DNA from: Deefgea chitinilytica
GTDB taxonomy: Bacteria; Pseudomonadota; Gammaproteobacteria; Burkholderiales; Chitinibacteraceae
DNA: 64,000 nucleotides
Reading direction: 5' to 3'
NCBI RefSeq assembly: GCF_016881405.1
Contig: NZ_WOFE01000007.1
Span: 1-64,000, forward strand
In this document: piece after piece, positions 33,681 through 42,245 of the stretch
Layout of the letters: each line of letters opens with the position of its first letter
Position numbering within the stretch: the stretch's first letter is position 1
Notes under the pieces: model-generated
Told to the model about the DNA's origin: nothing
The model's database searches: none
The model's input: only the letters and a program-made list of their open reading frames with translations
Program-made: the position numbers and the translations under genes

Positions 33681-33872
33681 GAGGTCTCCAATTTACAGCT
33701 TATTGAAGAGCGCTGGCCATTGCTTGAGCAACGACGTTTTGCTCTAAAGAGGGCTAGGTTTTGTTAAACAGAATCTAGAGTATCCGATTATATTTTTACC
33801 GATTTGTTGCAGTTAAGAAAATATTGTCGGGTGTTGTAATTTATATGTTTTTAGTAATTTGAGGGCAAGCCG

Positions 33873-34475
33873 ATGCGCTTTTTATCGTTGCTGTTTTTGC
33901 TGGGATTGCTGACTGCGTGCGGTCAGGCCAAGCTTGAACCATTGCCAGCTAATGCCGTTATTTTGGCCTATGGTGATAGCCTGACCTTCGGCACGGGCGC
34001 TGCGGCAGGCGAGGATTATCCAACGCAATTGAGTCGCTTGATTGCGCATCCCGTGGTTAATGCTGGCGTGCCGGGTGAAACGACAGCACAGGGTTTGCAA
34101 CGTTTAAATGATACTTTGGACGAGGTGAAGCCCAAGCTGGTGCTGCTTGGCTTAGGTGGGAATGATTTTTTGCAGCGCTTACCGCCGGAAGACGCTAAAG
34201 CCAATCTAGCGGCGATGCTCAGCGAACTCAAGCGGCGTAATATTCCAGTGGTATTGTTAGCGGTACCAAGTTTGTCCATCCCGCCAAAGCCGCATCCTTT
34301 GTATGCCGAGCTTGCCGAGCAGGCCGATGTGGTGCTGGCGGAAGAGCAATGGTGGGATATTTTGCGCAAAGCCAGCTTGAAATCAGATGCTGTTCATCCC
34401 AATGCGGCGGGTTATGCGCAGTTTGCTGCTGCGATGGCTGAATTATTAAAAGAGCACGGTGCGATTCGTGATTGA
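33873..34475 (+). CDS. SGNH-hydrolase lipoprotein (TesA/arylesterase-like)
   Basis: A 200-residue GDSL/SGNH esterase. The lipoprotein signal LLFLLGLLTAC puts the lipidated Cys near residue 16. Block I is ILAYGDSLTFGTGA with the nucleophile Ser, block III is LGLGGNDFLQRL with Gly/Asn oxyanion residues, and block V is SDAVHPNAAGYAQFA with the catalytic Asp and His. Family members hydrolyse short acyl esters or thioesters. Unlike E. coli TesA it is predicted to be anchored by lipid. Substrate unknown. Confidence 0.9.
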   Translation: MRFLSLLFLLGLLTACGQAKLEPLPANAVILAYGDSLTFGTGAAAGEDYPTQLSRLIAHPVVNAGVPGETTAQGLQRLNDTLDEVKPKLVLLGLGGNDFLQRLPPEDAKANLAAMLSELKRRNIPVVLLAVPSLSIPPKPHPLYAELAEQADVVLAEEQWWDILRKASLKSDAVHPNAAGYAQFAAAMAELLKEHGAIRD

Positions 34476-34490
34476 CCGCTAAATCTATTA

Positions 34491-34606
34491 GTCTACAAAA
34501 AACACGAAAGGCACGAAAAAACTTAAATTCATCAATAAATATATATGATCCTAAGTTGGACTTCGTGTGTTGCTGGGTTCGTGCTTTTCGTGTCTTTCGT
34601 GGACTC
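34491..34606. repeat. CACGAAA-type inverted-repeat element, copy 1
   Basis: About 116 bases with imperfect inverted arms rich in the word CACGAAA. The outer arm is at 34491-34519 and the inner arm at 34578-34606. The inner arm is the reverse complement of 36152-36180 with 2 mismatches in 29 bases, so the whole element is an inverted copy of the one on the other side of the GH13 gene. No coding capacity. Confidence 0.8.
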
Positions 34607-34644
34607 CGATTGTTGTCCTTTTTAACTAACTCTGTGAGCCTGCC

Positions 34645-36138
34645 ATGACCGATTCGACTTCGCTCGACGCGCTAACTCGCCAACGTGCCAGCCAGATTAT
34701 TTATCAAATTTTCCCCGAGCGGTTTGCGATTGGTAGTGGGAAAAGCAGTGCAGAAAAACTCGCGAATGCTGCGTATGACGTGGCTGATGCAGCCAAATGC
34801 GATTGGGATGACAGCACGTTGAATCAGCCCTGGGGCAAACAATTCTTTGGCGGCGATTTGGATGGCATCGCCGACAAAATCGACTATCTGAGCGAATTGG
34901 GCGTGACCGGCGTGTATTTAACGCCGGTATTTAGCGCGCCGAGCAATCATAAATACGACGCGACTGATTTTTTTACGATAGACGCGATGTTTGGCGGCGA
35001 AGCGGCTTTGCTACGCTTAATCGATATGCTGCATCAACACGGAATGAGTTTAACGCTGGATGCGGTACTGAATCATGTTTCTGAATTTCATCCGTGGTTT
35101 TTGGCGGCCAAAGCAGGTGACGCTGAAAAGCGCGATTGGTTTACGTTTAAGGACGATGGCAGCTATTTGTGCTGGCAAGATTACGGCTTGATGCCGGAGC
35201 TGAATTTAGCCAATCCAGCCGTGCGCGATGTGCTGTATGCGCAGCCAAAAAGCTTGGTACAGTATTGGCTGGCGAGGGGTATCGACAACTGGCGCTTTGA
35301 TGTCGCGCAGGATGTGGGCATACCCGTCGCACAAGAAATGGCTGCTATTGTTGGCAAGGCGTATCCGCAAGCGGGCTTGCTGGGTGAATTGAATGGTTTT
35401 TCCGGCGCTTGGTTTCAAGCGGGCGGCGGTTTTAGTGGCATGATGAATTACTGGTATCGCACCGCCATTTTGGCGTGGCTGGCTGGTGACATTGACGGCG
35501 TCCAAATGAACGCGGCGATTCGCGATGCGCGCGAAGCGTATGGGCTGAAAGGTTTGCTGTGCTCATGGAATATGTTGTCTAGCCATGATACGCCGCGCTT
35601 GATTACCACTGTAGGCAATGTTGCCGACGCACAGTTGGCGCTGGCACTGCAATTTACGTTGCCGGGGATTCCACTGCTGTATTACGGTGAGGAAATCGGC
35701 ATGGAAGGCGGTGCCGATCCTGATTGCCGTCGTACTATGCGTTGGAACGAGGCGGAGTGGAATCACGCCCAGCGCGCTTGGGTGAAGCAGCTGATTTATA
35801 TCCGTAAAAAGAACCCTGCCTTGCAGTATGGCGATATATGCGTTTTAGGCGATAGGCTGCAGGGCAATACCTTGGTTTTCTTACGATTTACTGATGTGCC
35901 GGGCGAAGCCGCCTTGGTCGTGATGAATTTAAGCGATGCGCCGCTGAGCGCCAAATTGCTAATTCCGTACTCGCATTGGTACGACGGCGTGCCGCTGCGC
36001 GATGCGCTGGGTCACGCGCCGAATTTGAAGCTGAATGCGGGCAGTGTGCAGCTTGAAATCCCTGCCCGAACCGTGGCGATCTTTGAGGCGTTCGAGCCGT
36101 ATCAAAATTACACCTTTTTCAAACCGCGCAATCGCTGA
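34645..36138 (+). CDS. GH13 alpha-amylase family glycosidase (cyclomaltodextrinase/neopullulanase-like)
   Basis: A 497-residue cytoplasmic enzyme (no signal peptide) of glycoside hydrolase family 13. GVTGVYLTPVFSAPSNHKYDATDFFTID is conserved region V-like, LDAVLNHV is region I, and WRFDVAQDV holds the nucleophile D219. LLGELNGF holds the acid/base E248, and SSHDTPR holds D315. It likely cleaves maltodextrins taken up by the cell. Compared with classical neopullulanases it lacks the N-terminal starch-binding domain. It stands alone between two inverted repeat elements, which suggests acquisition or mobility. Substrate range cannot be decided from sequence. Confidence 0.88.
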   Translation: MTDSTSLDALTRQRASQIIYQIFPERFAIGSGKSSAEKLANAAYDVADAAKCDWDDSTLNQPWGKQFFGGDLDGIADKIDYLSELGVTGVYLTPVFSAPSNHKYDATDFFTIDAMFGGEAALLRLIDMLHQHGMSLTLDAVLNHVSEFHPWFLAAKAGDAEKRDWFTFKDDGSYLCWQDYGLMPELNLANPAVRDVLYAQPKSLVQYWLARGIDNWRFDVAQDVGIPVAQEMAAIVGKAYPQAGLLGELNGFSGAWFQAGGGFSGMMNYWYRTAILAWLAGDIDGVQMNAAIRDAREAYGLKGLLCSWNMLSSHDTPRLITTVGNVADAQLALALQFTLPGIPLLYYGEEIGMEGGADPDCRRTMRWNEAEWNHAQRAWVKQLIYIRKKNPALQYGDICVLGDRLQGNTLVFLRFTDVPGEAALVVMNLSDAPLSAKLLIPYSHWYDGVPLRDALGHAPNLKLNAGSVQLEIPARTVAIFEAFEPYQNYTFFKPRNR

Positions 36139-36151
36139 GGGTTAACAGCGA

Positions 36152-36251
36152 GAGTCCACGAAAGATACGAAAATCACGAACAAAGGTCAGCACTAAAGAG
36201 TAGCAAGGCCAGCAGATTTTAATTTTTGTGCCTTTTGTGTTTTTCGTGGAC
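36152..36251. repeat. CACGAAA-type inverted-repeat element, copy 2
   Basis: About 100 bases with arms at 36152-36180 and 36224-36251. It is the inverted counterpart of the element at 34491-34606; outer arms differ at four positions. It lies 13 bases after the GH13 stop and 77 bases before tRNA-Leu. Confidence 0.8.
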
Positions 36252-36327
36252 AAAAATTTTTACTAAAAACGCTTGCCAAGCCCAATGAATTCGTGAATAA
36301 TCCGCCTCCTACACAGAACACACTCAT

Positions 36328-36412
36328 GCCCGGGTGGCGGAATTGGTAGACGCAGCGGACTCAAAATCCGCCGCCGCAAGGTGTGCCGGTTCGAGTCCGG
36401 CCCCGGGCACCA
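36328..36412 (+). tRNA. tRNA-Leu (anticodon CAA)
   Basis: An 85-base class II tRNA with a seven-base acceptor stem (GCCCGGG/CCCGGGC), the D-loop GGTAGAC, an anticodon loop CTCAAAA between GGA and TCC, a long variable arm, and the T-arm GGTTCGAGTCC. The 3' CCA is encoded. It reads UUG codons. A terminator hairpin follows directly. Confidence 0.96.
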
Positions 36413-36420
36413 GATACAAG

Positions 36421-36450
36421 AAAAAGCCGATCTTCATGATCGGCTTTTTT
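36421..36450 (+). terminator. Rho-independent terminator after tRNA-Leu
   Basis: AAAAAGCCGATC (36421-36432) pairs with GATCGGCTTTTT (36438-36449) across a TTCAT loop and ends in six T. Confidence 0.93.
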
Positions 36451-36498
36451 GCGTTTAGACTGAGCGTAATGTTTACTTTTGCTTGAATACTTTGCTTT

Positions 36499-37047
36499 TT
36501 ATTCAGTTGTTTCGGGAATTAAAGAGTAGACCGCCGCAGTATGGGCAACATTATTGAGAATTAAACGATTGCGAGCCCAGCATTCAAATTGAGCTCCGGC
36601 TTTTCTCGCTGCTGCATTGCTGGCCAAGTTGTGATCAATTACTACAATCTCTATACGCAATAAGCCTAATTCTTGAAAGCCAAATTGGCTCATCATTTGT
36701 ATAGCTTGGGTGCTTATGCCTTGGCGCTGCCGAGATTCACGGATCCAGTAGCCAAGGTTGGCTGAGCTTCGGTTATAACGAATGATTTCGTTTAAGCCTA
36801 TCCCGCCAATCAGTTCTGAATTTTCAGTAGAAAAAATACCAAAACTATAGGCAGATCCTGCTGCTCGTGCCTGTTCACAATGCGCAAACCAGCCAAGCGC
36901 ATCCTCTTCAGAAAACTGCTCATGACACCAAGGCAGCCAGCGTCCAACAGTTGCCATTGATTCACGTGCCGCCGCGGCAAAGCTTGTTGCATCACTTGCA
37001 ACAAAAGGGCGAATTGTTAAATTGGCTTTTTGTAGCAGTATGGACAT
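36499..37047 (-). CDS. GNAT-family N-acetyltransferase (RimJ/RimL-like)
   Basis: A 182-residue acetyltransferase of the GNAT superfamily. LTIRPFVASDATSFAAAARES at the N-terminus, LIGGIGLNEI (motif C/D), ANLGYWIRESRQRQGISTQAIQMMSQFGF (motif A, acetyl-CoA pyrophosphate loop RQRQGIS) and IDHNLASNAAARKAGAQFE (motif B) are the RimJ/RimL pattern. It probably acetylates a protein N-terminus or a small amine; substrate unknown. It stands alone. Confidence 0.9.
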   Translation of the reverse strand: MSILLQKANLTIRPFVASDATSFAAAARESMATVGRWLPWCHEQFSEEDALGWFAHCEQARAAGSAYSFGIFSTENSELIGGIGLNEIIRYNRSSANLGYWIRESRQRQGISTQAIQMMSQFGFQELGLLRIEIVVIDHNLASNAAARKAGAQFECWARNRLILNNVAHTAAVYSLIPETTE

Positions 37048-37171
37048 TGGTGGATGGTGTAAGTTAAAAATACGATCATATCTTTGCTTTTCGAATTTGG
37101 CGAATCAAACGAGCTGATCATGCGAATGGAATGAAGCTATTCAGAAGTGCAGCAAGAACTGAAAGTTATAG

Positions 37172-37519
37172 TCAGCCGCCGCCGCGCTTTACTTTAAACC
37201 CACGCTTGGCTAGTTCTGCCATCACCGCATCGCGGTGTTCACCTTGAATCTCGATTTGGCCGTCTTTGACTGTGCCGCCCGTGCCGCAAATGGTTTTGAG
37301 TTGTTTGCCCAATTTCGTGAGTTCCGCGCTGTCGAGAATCAATCCGCTCACCACAATCACCGCTTTGCCTTTCCGTACTTCGCGGCCGACGCGGGCGATG
37401 CCGTCACCGGTGGGAAGTGCGGCTTTGCAAATGCAGGCAGCTTGCGGCTGGCGGCAAGCGGGGCACATGCAGCCGTGTTCGGTGGAGTAAACAAGACCGC
37501 CGCTGGATTTCTTACTCAT
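37172..37519 (-). CDS. yciH: SUI1-family translation factor YciH
   Basis: A 115-residue SUI1/eIF1-like protein. Four Cys in an N-terminal zinc-like arrangement ([15 protein letters not shown]) precede the SUI1 fold ([44 protein letters not shown]). The start is taken at ATG 37519, overlapping the end of def by 8 bases, because the upstream in-frame part is def coding sequence. YciH can influence initiation fidelity in vitro. Confidence 0.93.
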   Translation of the reverse strand: MSKKSSGGLVYSTEHGCMCPACRQPQAACICKAALPTGDGIARVGREVRKGKAVIVVSGLILDSAELTKLGKQLKTICGTGGTVKDGQIEIQGEHRDAVMAELAKRGFKVKRGGG

Positions 37520-38048
37520 CTTGTCCTGCCTTGAGCTGTGGAAATAGCACGTCGGTATAGCCAAATTGCGTCATATCGGTGATGCGTTGTGGATAGAGCA
37601 CGGCAAACAGATGGTCGCATTCATGTTGCACCACACGAGCGTGAAAGCCGCTGACGGTACGATCAATTGGCGTTCCGAATTGGTCAAAGCCTTGGTAACG
37701 TATCTGGGTATAGCGTGGCACCAAACCACGTAAGCCGGGTACCGAGAGACACCCCTCCCAGCCTGATTCCATTGCTTCATCAAGGGGAGTAATCACTGGA
37801 TTGAGTAGTATCGTTTGTGGCACCACATCCGCATCGGGGTAGCGCTCGTTTTGCTCGAAACCAAACACAACGACCTGCAGGCTGACGCCGATTTGCGGCG
37901 CGGCAATCCCAACGCCATGGGTCGCGATCATGGTGTCGAATAAATCGACTATCAGCGCATGCAGTTCGGGCGTATCAAATTCGGTGACGGGCGCAGCCTT
38001 GGCTAACAGCAAAGGCTCACCCATTTTTAACACAGGACGAATTGGCAT
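37512..38048 (-). CDS. def: peptide deformylase
   Basis: A 178-residue Fe2+/Zn2+ hydrolase that removes the formyl group from nascent proteins. The three motifs are [10 protein letters not shown] (45-54), EGCLSVPG (98-105, with metal ligand C100) and QHECDH (141-146, with catalytic Glu and two His ligands). The third motif has Cys where Ile/Leu is common, as in some second-copy deformylases. It overlaps yciH and lacks the fmt neighbour usually found with the housekeeping copy, so this may be an additional paralogue. Confidence 0.94.
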   Translation of the reverse strand: MPIRPVLKMGEPLLLAKAAPVTEFDTPELHALIVDLFDTMIATHGVGIAAPQIGVSLQVVVFGFEQNERYPDADVVPQTILLNPVITPLDEAMESGWEGCLSVPGLRGLVPRYTQIRYQGFDQFGTPIDRTVSGFHARVVQHECDHLFAVLYPQRITDMTQFGYTDVLFPQLKAGQDE

Positions 38049-38118
38049 GATGGCGGTGCGTGTGGATCAAAACACCGATTTTACCTGATGTGTTGCTATC
38101 AACGCGCGTGCTGGCAGA

Positions 38119-38556
38119 TTAAAACCACGGCTTAACCGCGCTGGCGGGAGTCGATGCGGCAGAGCTGGTGCTGTTGATGACAATTTTGTATTCACGCACT
38201 TCAGCGGGCTCTACACTGGCATCTTCCCAAGGGCGGCGGTAGAAAAATTGCAATGAGGTCTCGCCTGATTGCCCCGCGACGAGTCGCCAAGTGGTTTCGC
38301 CGCCAGCGCCGGGTGTGTTCTTCTTGCTGGGCGTGTGTTTCCAGTTGCCGACCAATTTCACCGTGCCGTCTTCGGGCGGCTTAAACTGCCACATATAGCC
38401 AGTGCTTGGGTTGGCTGGTAGTTTGACGATGAATATTTCTTTGGGTTTGACGGTAATCGTTTGCTGATGATTCGCGTCGTTAAGGATTTGCTCAGCGTGA
38501 GCGCAGAAAGGCACTGCAAGTAATGCCGTCAGGCTGGCGAGAATAATTTTGTTCAT
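38119..38556 (-). CDS. chagasin-type cysteine protease inhibitor (I42)
   Basis: A 145-residue exported protein: signal peptide MNKIILASLTALLAVPFCAHA, then a chagasin/ICP immunoglobulin-like domain. The three inhibitory loops are visible as NPSTGYMW (N49-W56), GAGGETTW and YRRPWE, matching the NPTTG, GxG and RPW/F motifs. These proteins inhibit papain-like cysteine proteases, either endogenous or from predators and hosts. A Ser/Ala-rich tail follows the domain. ATG 38556 gives a clean signal peptide; five extra upstream residues are possible. Confidence 0.9.
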   Translation of the reverse strand: MNKIILASLTALLAVPFCAHAEQILNDANHQQTITVKPKEIFIVKLPANPSTGYMWQFKPPEDGTVKLVGNWKHTPSKKNTPGAGGETTWRLVAGQSGETSLQFFYRRPWEDASVEPAEVREYKIVINSTSSAASTPASAVKPWF

Positions 38557-38639
38557 GGCGGTTTCAAGCAAATGGATGATTCGCTAGCATGTTTCAGCGG
38601 GACTATTTTCGCCAGAGAATTATTACCGATCACCCGTGC

Positions 38640-38909
38640 GGTTATAGATACGGGTTGATGCTTTTTTAGTGCCTGCGGCACGATGTTTTGGTGCTGCAAT
38701 CCGCAGCGTGGACTTCTTTCTTTGCGTCGCCAAAGAAAGAAGCAAAGAAAAGCGACCCGAGGCGCACCCCGCTCCGCGGTCCCCTCGCGTGGCGAAAGCC
38801 AAACGGTGAAACTGTTTGTCTTTCTTCGTGCTCGGTGTGCTTGGACGGGATTTTTAAGCCCCGGCCCAACGAGCGCGGCACGGCATCAACATGAAATGAG
38901 AGCATTGCC
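38640..38909. repeat. MITE-like element, family 1 copy A
   Basis: Non-coding, strongly structured element of about 260 bases. It begins around GTTGATG and ends CATCAACATGAAATGAGAGCATTGCC-like, so its ends are inverted. Inside are the hairpin TGCCTGCGGCA and a 12-bp stem at 38713-38724/38731-38742. A second copy lies at 60555-60774 and an end fragment at 55081-55106. The short open frames inside it on both strands have no sign of being genes. It accounts for most of the 413 bases between the chagasin and YkgJ genes; the remainder shows nothing clear. Confidence 0.75.
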
Positions 38910-38969
38910 ATAATTGTTTAGGTATATTTAACTAGGCTTTTTTATTTATGGTCTTGCTGTGCATACCCA

Positions 38970-39323
38970 TCAAACTAATACTTGTCGCGTGCTTGCCATA
39001 TATTGATGGATTTGCTGCTCGATATTGGGATCAATCAGCAAGTCAGGGCGGCGACCGTGTGGGCAGGGCAGGCTGGCTGTAGTGCCAAACAGTCTACAAA
39101 TCAACGGCCGCTCTAAATACACCGTACAACCTTTGGCGCCCAAATGCGGGCAACTTAATTCTGCCAATGCCGCTGCGTGTTCTTGGGCTGTTTTACGTGG
39201 TAAGCGTGACATTTCTTCTGGTGAAGTTGTCACCGGTCCACAGCAATCATGACAGCCGGGAATGCACTCAAAGCTTGGAATACGCTGGCGTAAAAAACGG
39301 ATGGTTTGACTGTGTGGGGTCAT
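38970..39323 (-). CDS. YkgJ-family cysteine-cluster protein
   Basis: A 117-residue cytoplasmic protein with the zinc- or iron-chelating Cys cluster of the YkgJ/CxxCxxCC family: FECIPGCHDCCGP near the N-terminus, then SCPHLGAKGCTVYLERPLICRLFG. Such proteins are thought to bind Zn or an Fe-S cluster, but no activity is established. Eight Cys are visible in total. Confidence 0.88.
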   Translation of the reverse strand: MTPHSQTIRFLRQRIPSFECIPGCHDCCGPVTTSPEEMSRLPRKTAQEHAAALAELSCPHLGAKGCTVYLERPLICRLFGTTASLPCPHGRRPDLLIDPNIEQQIHQYMASTRQVLV

Positions 39324-39391
39324 GGTGGAACTCTTTTGCTTGGCGTGTGGCTTATTTTACGCTGATTGCTTGGTCATTTACTGTCGCATGA

Positions 39392-39422
39392 TTGGTGAAG
39401 CGCGCCGGAATGCTGTTATAAT
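39392..39422 (+). promoter_or_regulatory. promoter of tRNA-Gly
   Basis: A perfect TATAAT (39417-39422) lies 9 bases before the tRNA, with TTGGTG (39392-39397) 19 bases upstream. The bases after the -10 (GGGCGC) are GC rich, as in stringently controlled tRNA promoters. Confidence 0.7.
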
Positions 39423-39431
39423 GGGCGCTCT

Positions 39432-39505
39432 GCGGGCGTCGTATAATGGTAATACCCTAGCTTCCCAAGCTAGAGCCGTGGGTTCGATTCCCATCGCCCG
39501 CTCCA
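39432..39505 (+). tRNA. tRNA-Gly (anticodon CCC)
   Basis: A 74-base tRNA with acceptor GCGGGCG/CGCCCGC, an anticodon stem CTAGC/GCTAG with loop TTCCCAA (anticodon CCC), the T-arm GGTTCGATTCC and encoded CCA. It reads GGG. Confidence 0.96.
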
Positions 39506-39513
39506 AATAAATA

Positions 39514-39547
39514 AAAAAGCCAGAAGTCGGTCGATTTCTGGCTTTTT
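39514..39547 (+). terminator. Rho-independent terminator after tRNA-Gly
   Basis: AAAAAGCCAGAA (39514-39525) pairs with TTCTGGCTTTTT (39536-39547), ten-base loop. Confidence 0.92.
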
Positions 39548-39598
39548 GCATTGCAGCTCGCTGGATTGAATCGGCGGCAATTCTATTGAGGCAATACG

Positions 39599-40603
39599 AT
39601 GCGCGAAAAACCACGTTCTAAACCTGCTGCTCGTCCCGTTGCTGCGCCAAAGCCGCCAGCAGAGCTGCATCCGCGCAACCGTCATCGTGGGCGCTATGAT
39701 TTTCCGGCCTTGATTGCCGCTTGCGCTGAATTGAAGCCGTTTGTCGCGGTGAATCAGTATGGCGATGAGTCAATTGATTTTGCTAATCCGGCAGCGGTCA
39801 AGATGCTCAATCGCGCTTTGCTCGCCAAATTTTATGGCGTCAAAAACTGGGATGTGCCAGCGGGCTATTTATGCCCGCCGATCCCGGGGCGCGCTGATTA
39901 TATTCATAATCTGGCTGATCTATTAGTTGAAAGTCATCGTGGTAAAACACCGGAAGTGGTGCGGGTGCTCGATATCGGTTGCGGCGCGAATTGTGTTTAT
40001 CCGTTGATTGGCTCGGCTGAGTATGAGTGGGAAATGGTGGGTTCAGAAGTGGATGCGGTCGCTTTGACAAACGCTCAGCAGATCGTCGATGCGAATCCAC
40101 AATTGAATATCGAATTACGCCAGCAAAAAATTCCTGGCGCAATATTTCTGGGGATTGTGCAAGACGGCGAGTTTTTTGATCTGACTTTATGTAATCCACC
40201 GTTCCATGCCTCGCTGGCTGAGGCCACAAAGGGCTCGCAAAGGAAATGGAAAAACCTCGGTAAAGCGCCGCGTGGTAAAGCGGCTGCGACGCCAGCGCCC
40301 GTGCTGAACTTTGGCGGTCAAGGTGGTGAGCTGTGGTGCGAGGGCGGCGAAGAGGCGTTTATTCAACGCATGATTTCTGAAAGTCGCCAAATCGGCCAGC
40401 GTTGCTTGTGGTTTACCAGCCTTGTATCCAAAGCGAGTAGTTTGCCACTGTTGTACCGTACGCTAGAAAAAGCGGGCGCACGCGATGTCCGTACGATAGA
40501 AATGAGCCAAGGGCAAAAACAAAGCCGTTTTTTAGCTTGGACGTTCATTCCACCCGCTTTACACGAGAGGTTTTCCTCGGTTCTTTCTGAATTTGGCCGC
40601 TGA
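39599..40603 (+). CDS. rlmF: 23S rRNA (adenine1618-N6)-methyltransferase
   Basis: A 334-residue RlmF/YbiN methyltransferase. [18 protein letters not shown] is the family signature, [16 protein letters not shown] is the SAM loop, [13 protein letters not shown] is the amino-methyltransferase NPPF motif, and [18 protein letters not shown] is characteristic. A basic Ala/Pro-rich tail of about 22 residues precedes the domain. Its 3' end overlaps the convergent AraC-type gene by 45 bases. Confidence 0.96.
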   Translation: MREKPRSKPAARPVAAPKPPAELHPRNRHRGRYDFPALIAACAELKPFVAVNQYGDESIDFANPAAVKMLNRALLAKFYGVKNWDVPAGYLCPPIPGRADYIHNLADLLVESHRGKTPEVVRVLDIGCGANCVYPLIGSAEYEWEMVGSEVDAVALTNAQQIVDANPQLNIELRQQKIPGAIFLGIVQDGEFFDLTLCNPPFHASLAEATKGSQRKWKNLGKAPRGKAAATPAPVLNFGGQGGELWCEGGEEAFIQRMISESRQIGQRCLWFTSLVSKASSLPLLYRTLEKAGARDVRTIEMSQGQKQSRFLAWTFIPPALHERFSSVLSEFGR

Positions 40604-41413
40604 AATGCCCTTTTTGGCGGTAAATTGGCGGTGAAAGTTACTCAAACTCGCAAAACCACTGTCGAGTGCTACGCGCGGCAAGGCGTACTGTGTAGTCAGT
40701 AGCAGATTGCAGGCGTGACCCAAGCGCAGCTCAGAGAGCAAGTCGCTAAAGCTTTTGCCCACTTGGCGGGCAATGAGCCGTTTGAGCGTGGTTTCGTTGA
40801 TGTTGGCGGCCTTGGCCAAGGTGCTGAGCGTAATGCTTTCGCGGTAGTGCTGATGCAAGAAATCCAAAGCAACTTTGAGGCGTGGATCGCCGACGGGCTC
40901 ATTGGCTGGTGCAAGCTCTAGATAGCGAGCCTGCTGATCGCTGGGGAGTTGCCGCAAAATATCGAGTAGGCACAGTACGCGCTCGAGACCTTTCAGTTGC
41001 AGCAGCTGCGCAAAGCGCGGTGCGAGTTGTGCGGCGAGCGTCGGCGTAAAGACCACGCCATGTCGAATTCGCCGCAACCATTGCCCCAATTCGCGTAGTT
41101 CGGGTAAACCTTGCTCGGCCAATTGATGCAGCCATTCTTCGCGAAAAAACACCACATGGATTTCGATTTGCTCGTGATCGGACGCGGTTTTGCCTTGCCA
41201 TGAATGCGCCAGATTGGGTGCGATGAGCGTGAGGTCAATATTGGTAAACTCGCTGACATTATCGCCCAAATACCGTAAACCACGGGCTCCTGTCGTTAAA
41301 GTGATTTCGTATTCGGGGTGATAGTGCAAATGAAAAGGTATCTCCTCACCCAAATAGTGATTGTGTCGCCATGGTTGTGCATGCGTACTACCGATCCATT
41401 CGCGAAATAGCAT
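40559..41413 (-). CDS. AraC-family transcriptional regulator
   Basis: A 284-residue regulator: an N-terminal cupin sensor ([37 protein letters not shown]) and a C-terminal pair of helix-turn-helix motifs ([29 protein letters not shown] and [33 protein letters not shown]). This architecture typically controls sugar-use genes. The start at ATG 41413 matches the family N-terminus (MLFREW...[12 protein letters not shown]); an in-frame extension of about 31 residues from ATG 41506 would be encoded by an adjacent MITE-like element. The GAGGG ribosome site is formed across the junction with that element. The regulated genes are not adjacent. Confidence 0.88.
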   Translation of the reverse strand: MLFREWIGSTHAQPWRHNHYLGEEIPFHLHYHPEYEITLTTGARGLRYLGDNVSEFTNIDLTLIAPNLAHSWQGKTASDHEQIEIHVVFFREEWLHQLAEQGLPELRELGQWLRRIRHGVVFTPTLAAQLAPRFAQLLQLKGLERVLCLLDILRQLPSDQQARYLELAPANEPVGDPRLKVALDFLHQHYRESITLSTLAKAANINETTLKRLIARQVGKSFSDLLSELRLGHACNLLLTTQYALPRVALDSGFASLSNFHRQFTAKKGISAAKFRKNRGKPLV

Positions 41414-41421
41414 AGGTGGCC

Positions 41422-41692
41422 CTCGGGTCTGTTGACGTTTGGTTTGCGGATCGCGTTTGTGCTGATTTTGGCCTGAAACAAGGCGAAAGACGCGTGGCAT
41501 AGTCATTCTATGCAAGCGTTTTTCAACGCAGAGTCAGGCCAAAAGCAGCCAAACCCTGCGGGCTGGGCGCTTTTCGCTGCATCTCTGCGTTATTTCGTGC
41601 TCGAATAACTCGTTATTGGTCGCACAAAATGCCTTGACCTGCCGCGAAAATCGCTCCAGCGCGACCGAAAACCAAACGTCAACAGACCCGAG
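41422..41692. mobile_element. MITE-like element, family 2, at the 5' end of the AraC-type gene
   Basis: A 271-base sequence with perfect 24-bp terminal inverted repeats (41422-41445, CTCGGGTCTGTTGACGTTTG..., and 41669-41692), continuing imperfectly to about 45 bp. Internal palindromes include GCATAG-TCATT-CTATGC (41497-41513). It has no transposase. It ends 8 bases before the regulator start codon and fills most of the gap to the VOC gene. No clear target-site duplication was seen. Confidence 0.82.
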
Positions 41693-41778
41693 TCGATAAG
41701 TGGATTAAATTGTACCTAATGTGGATTTATCGCGCAGACCTTCGCGAAATACTGCGCTTATTTTAAAGGGAGTTTGCA

Positions 41779-42162
41779 ATGAAAAATTTAGGTTTAAATC
41801 ATATCAATTTGCGTGTGCCGGCTGATTTACTCGAAGCGATGCGCGCATTTTATTGCGAGCTTATCCAGTTGCAAGTTGGCTTTCGCCCGCCATTTGGTAC
41901 GCAGGGCTATTGGTTGTACGCTGGCGCGCAGCCAGTGATTCATTTATCAGTGCTCAAGGGCGATGCGAGTGTGGTTTTGGATGCGCCTCGCGTGGTCGAT
42001 CATATTGCGTTTACTTGTTGCAATATTGAACAGGCCGTCTTGAAGTTAGATCAATTAGGTATCAACTATCGCCGTTTGGATTTTGCTGACGAAGGGATTA
42101 GCCAGATTTTTATACAGGATCCAGCGAAGAATACGGTTGAATTACATTTTCATCTTGAATGA
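41779..42162 (+). CDS. VOC-superfamily (glyoxalase-like) protein
   Basis: A 127-residue single-domain VOC protein. LNHINLRVPADLLEAMRAFYCELIQLQVG is the first beta-alpha-beta module with a metal-ligand His, VDHIAFTC supplies the second His, and the C-terminal IQDPAKNTVELHFH supplies the Glu. These could make a functional metal site (His/His/Glu). Substrate unknown; candidates include glyoxalase, dioxygenase or antibiotic-resistance-like activities. GGGAG lies 8-9 bases before the ATG. Confidence 0.88.
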   Translation: MKNLGLNHINLRVPADLLEAMRAFYCELIQLQVGFRPPFGTQGYWLYAGAQPVIHLSVLKGDASVVLDAPRVVDHIAFTCCNIEQAVLKLDQLGINYRRLDFADEGISQIFIQDPAKNTVELHFHLE

Positions 42163-42176
42163 TTTTTAGATTGGGT

Positions 42177-42232
42177 ATATCGACGTATCTATTGATTTTA
42201 AATGACTGTATTTAAATACGTCGATATTTTTT
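42177..42232. terminator. bidirectional terminator between VOC and response-regulator genes
   Basis: ATATCGACGTAT (42177-42188) pairs perfectly with ATACGTCGATAT (42216-42227) and is followed by a T run to 42232. The 27-base loop is long, A/T rich and includes TTTAAA. Confidence 0.75.
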
Positions 42233-42245
42233 GCGATGTTGGTGC

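Noticed and set aside
38683-38913. Overlapping short open frames on both strands at 38.7-38.9 kb
   Set aside because: They lie inside the palindromic family-1 element and differ completely between its two copies; not genes.
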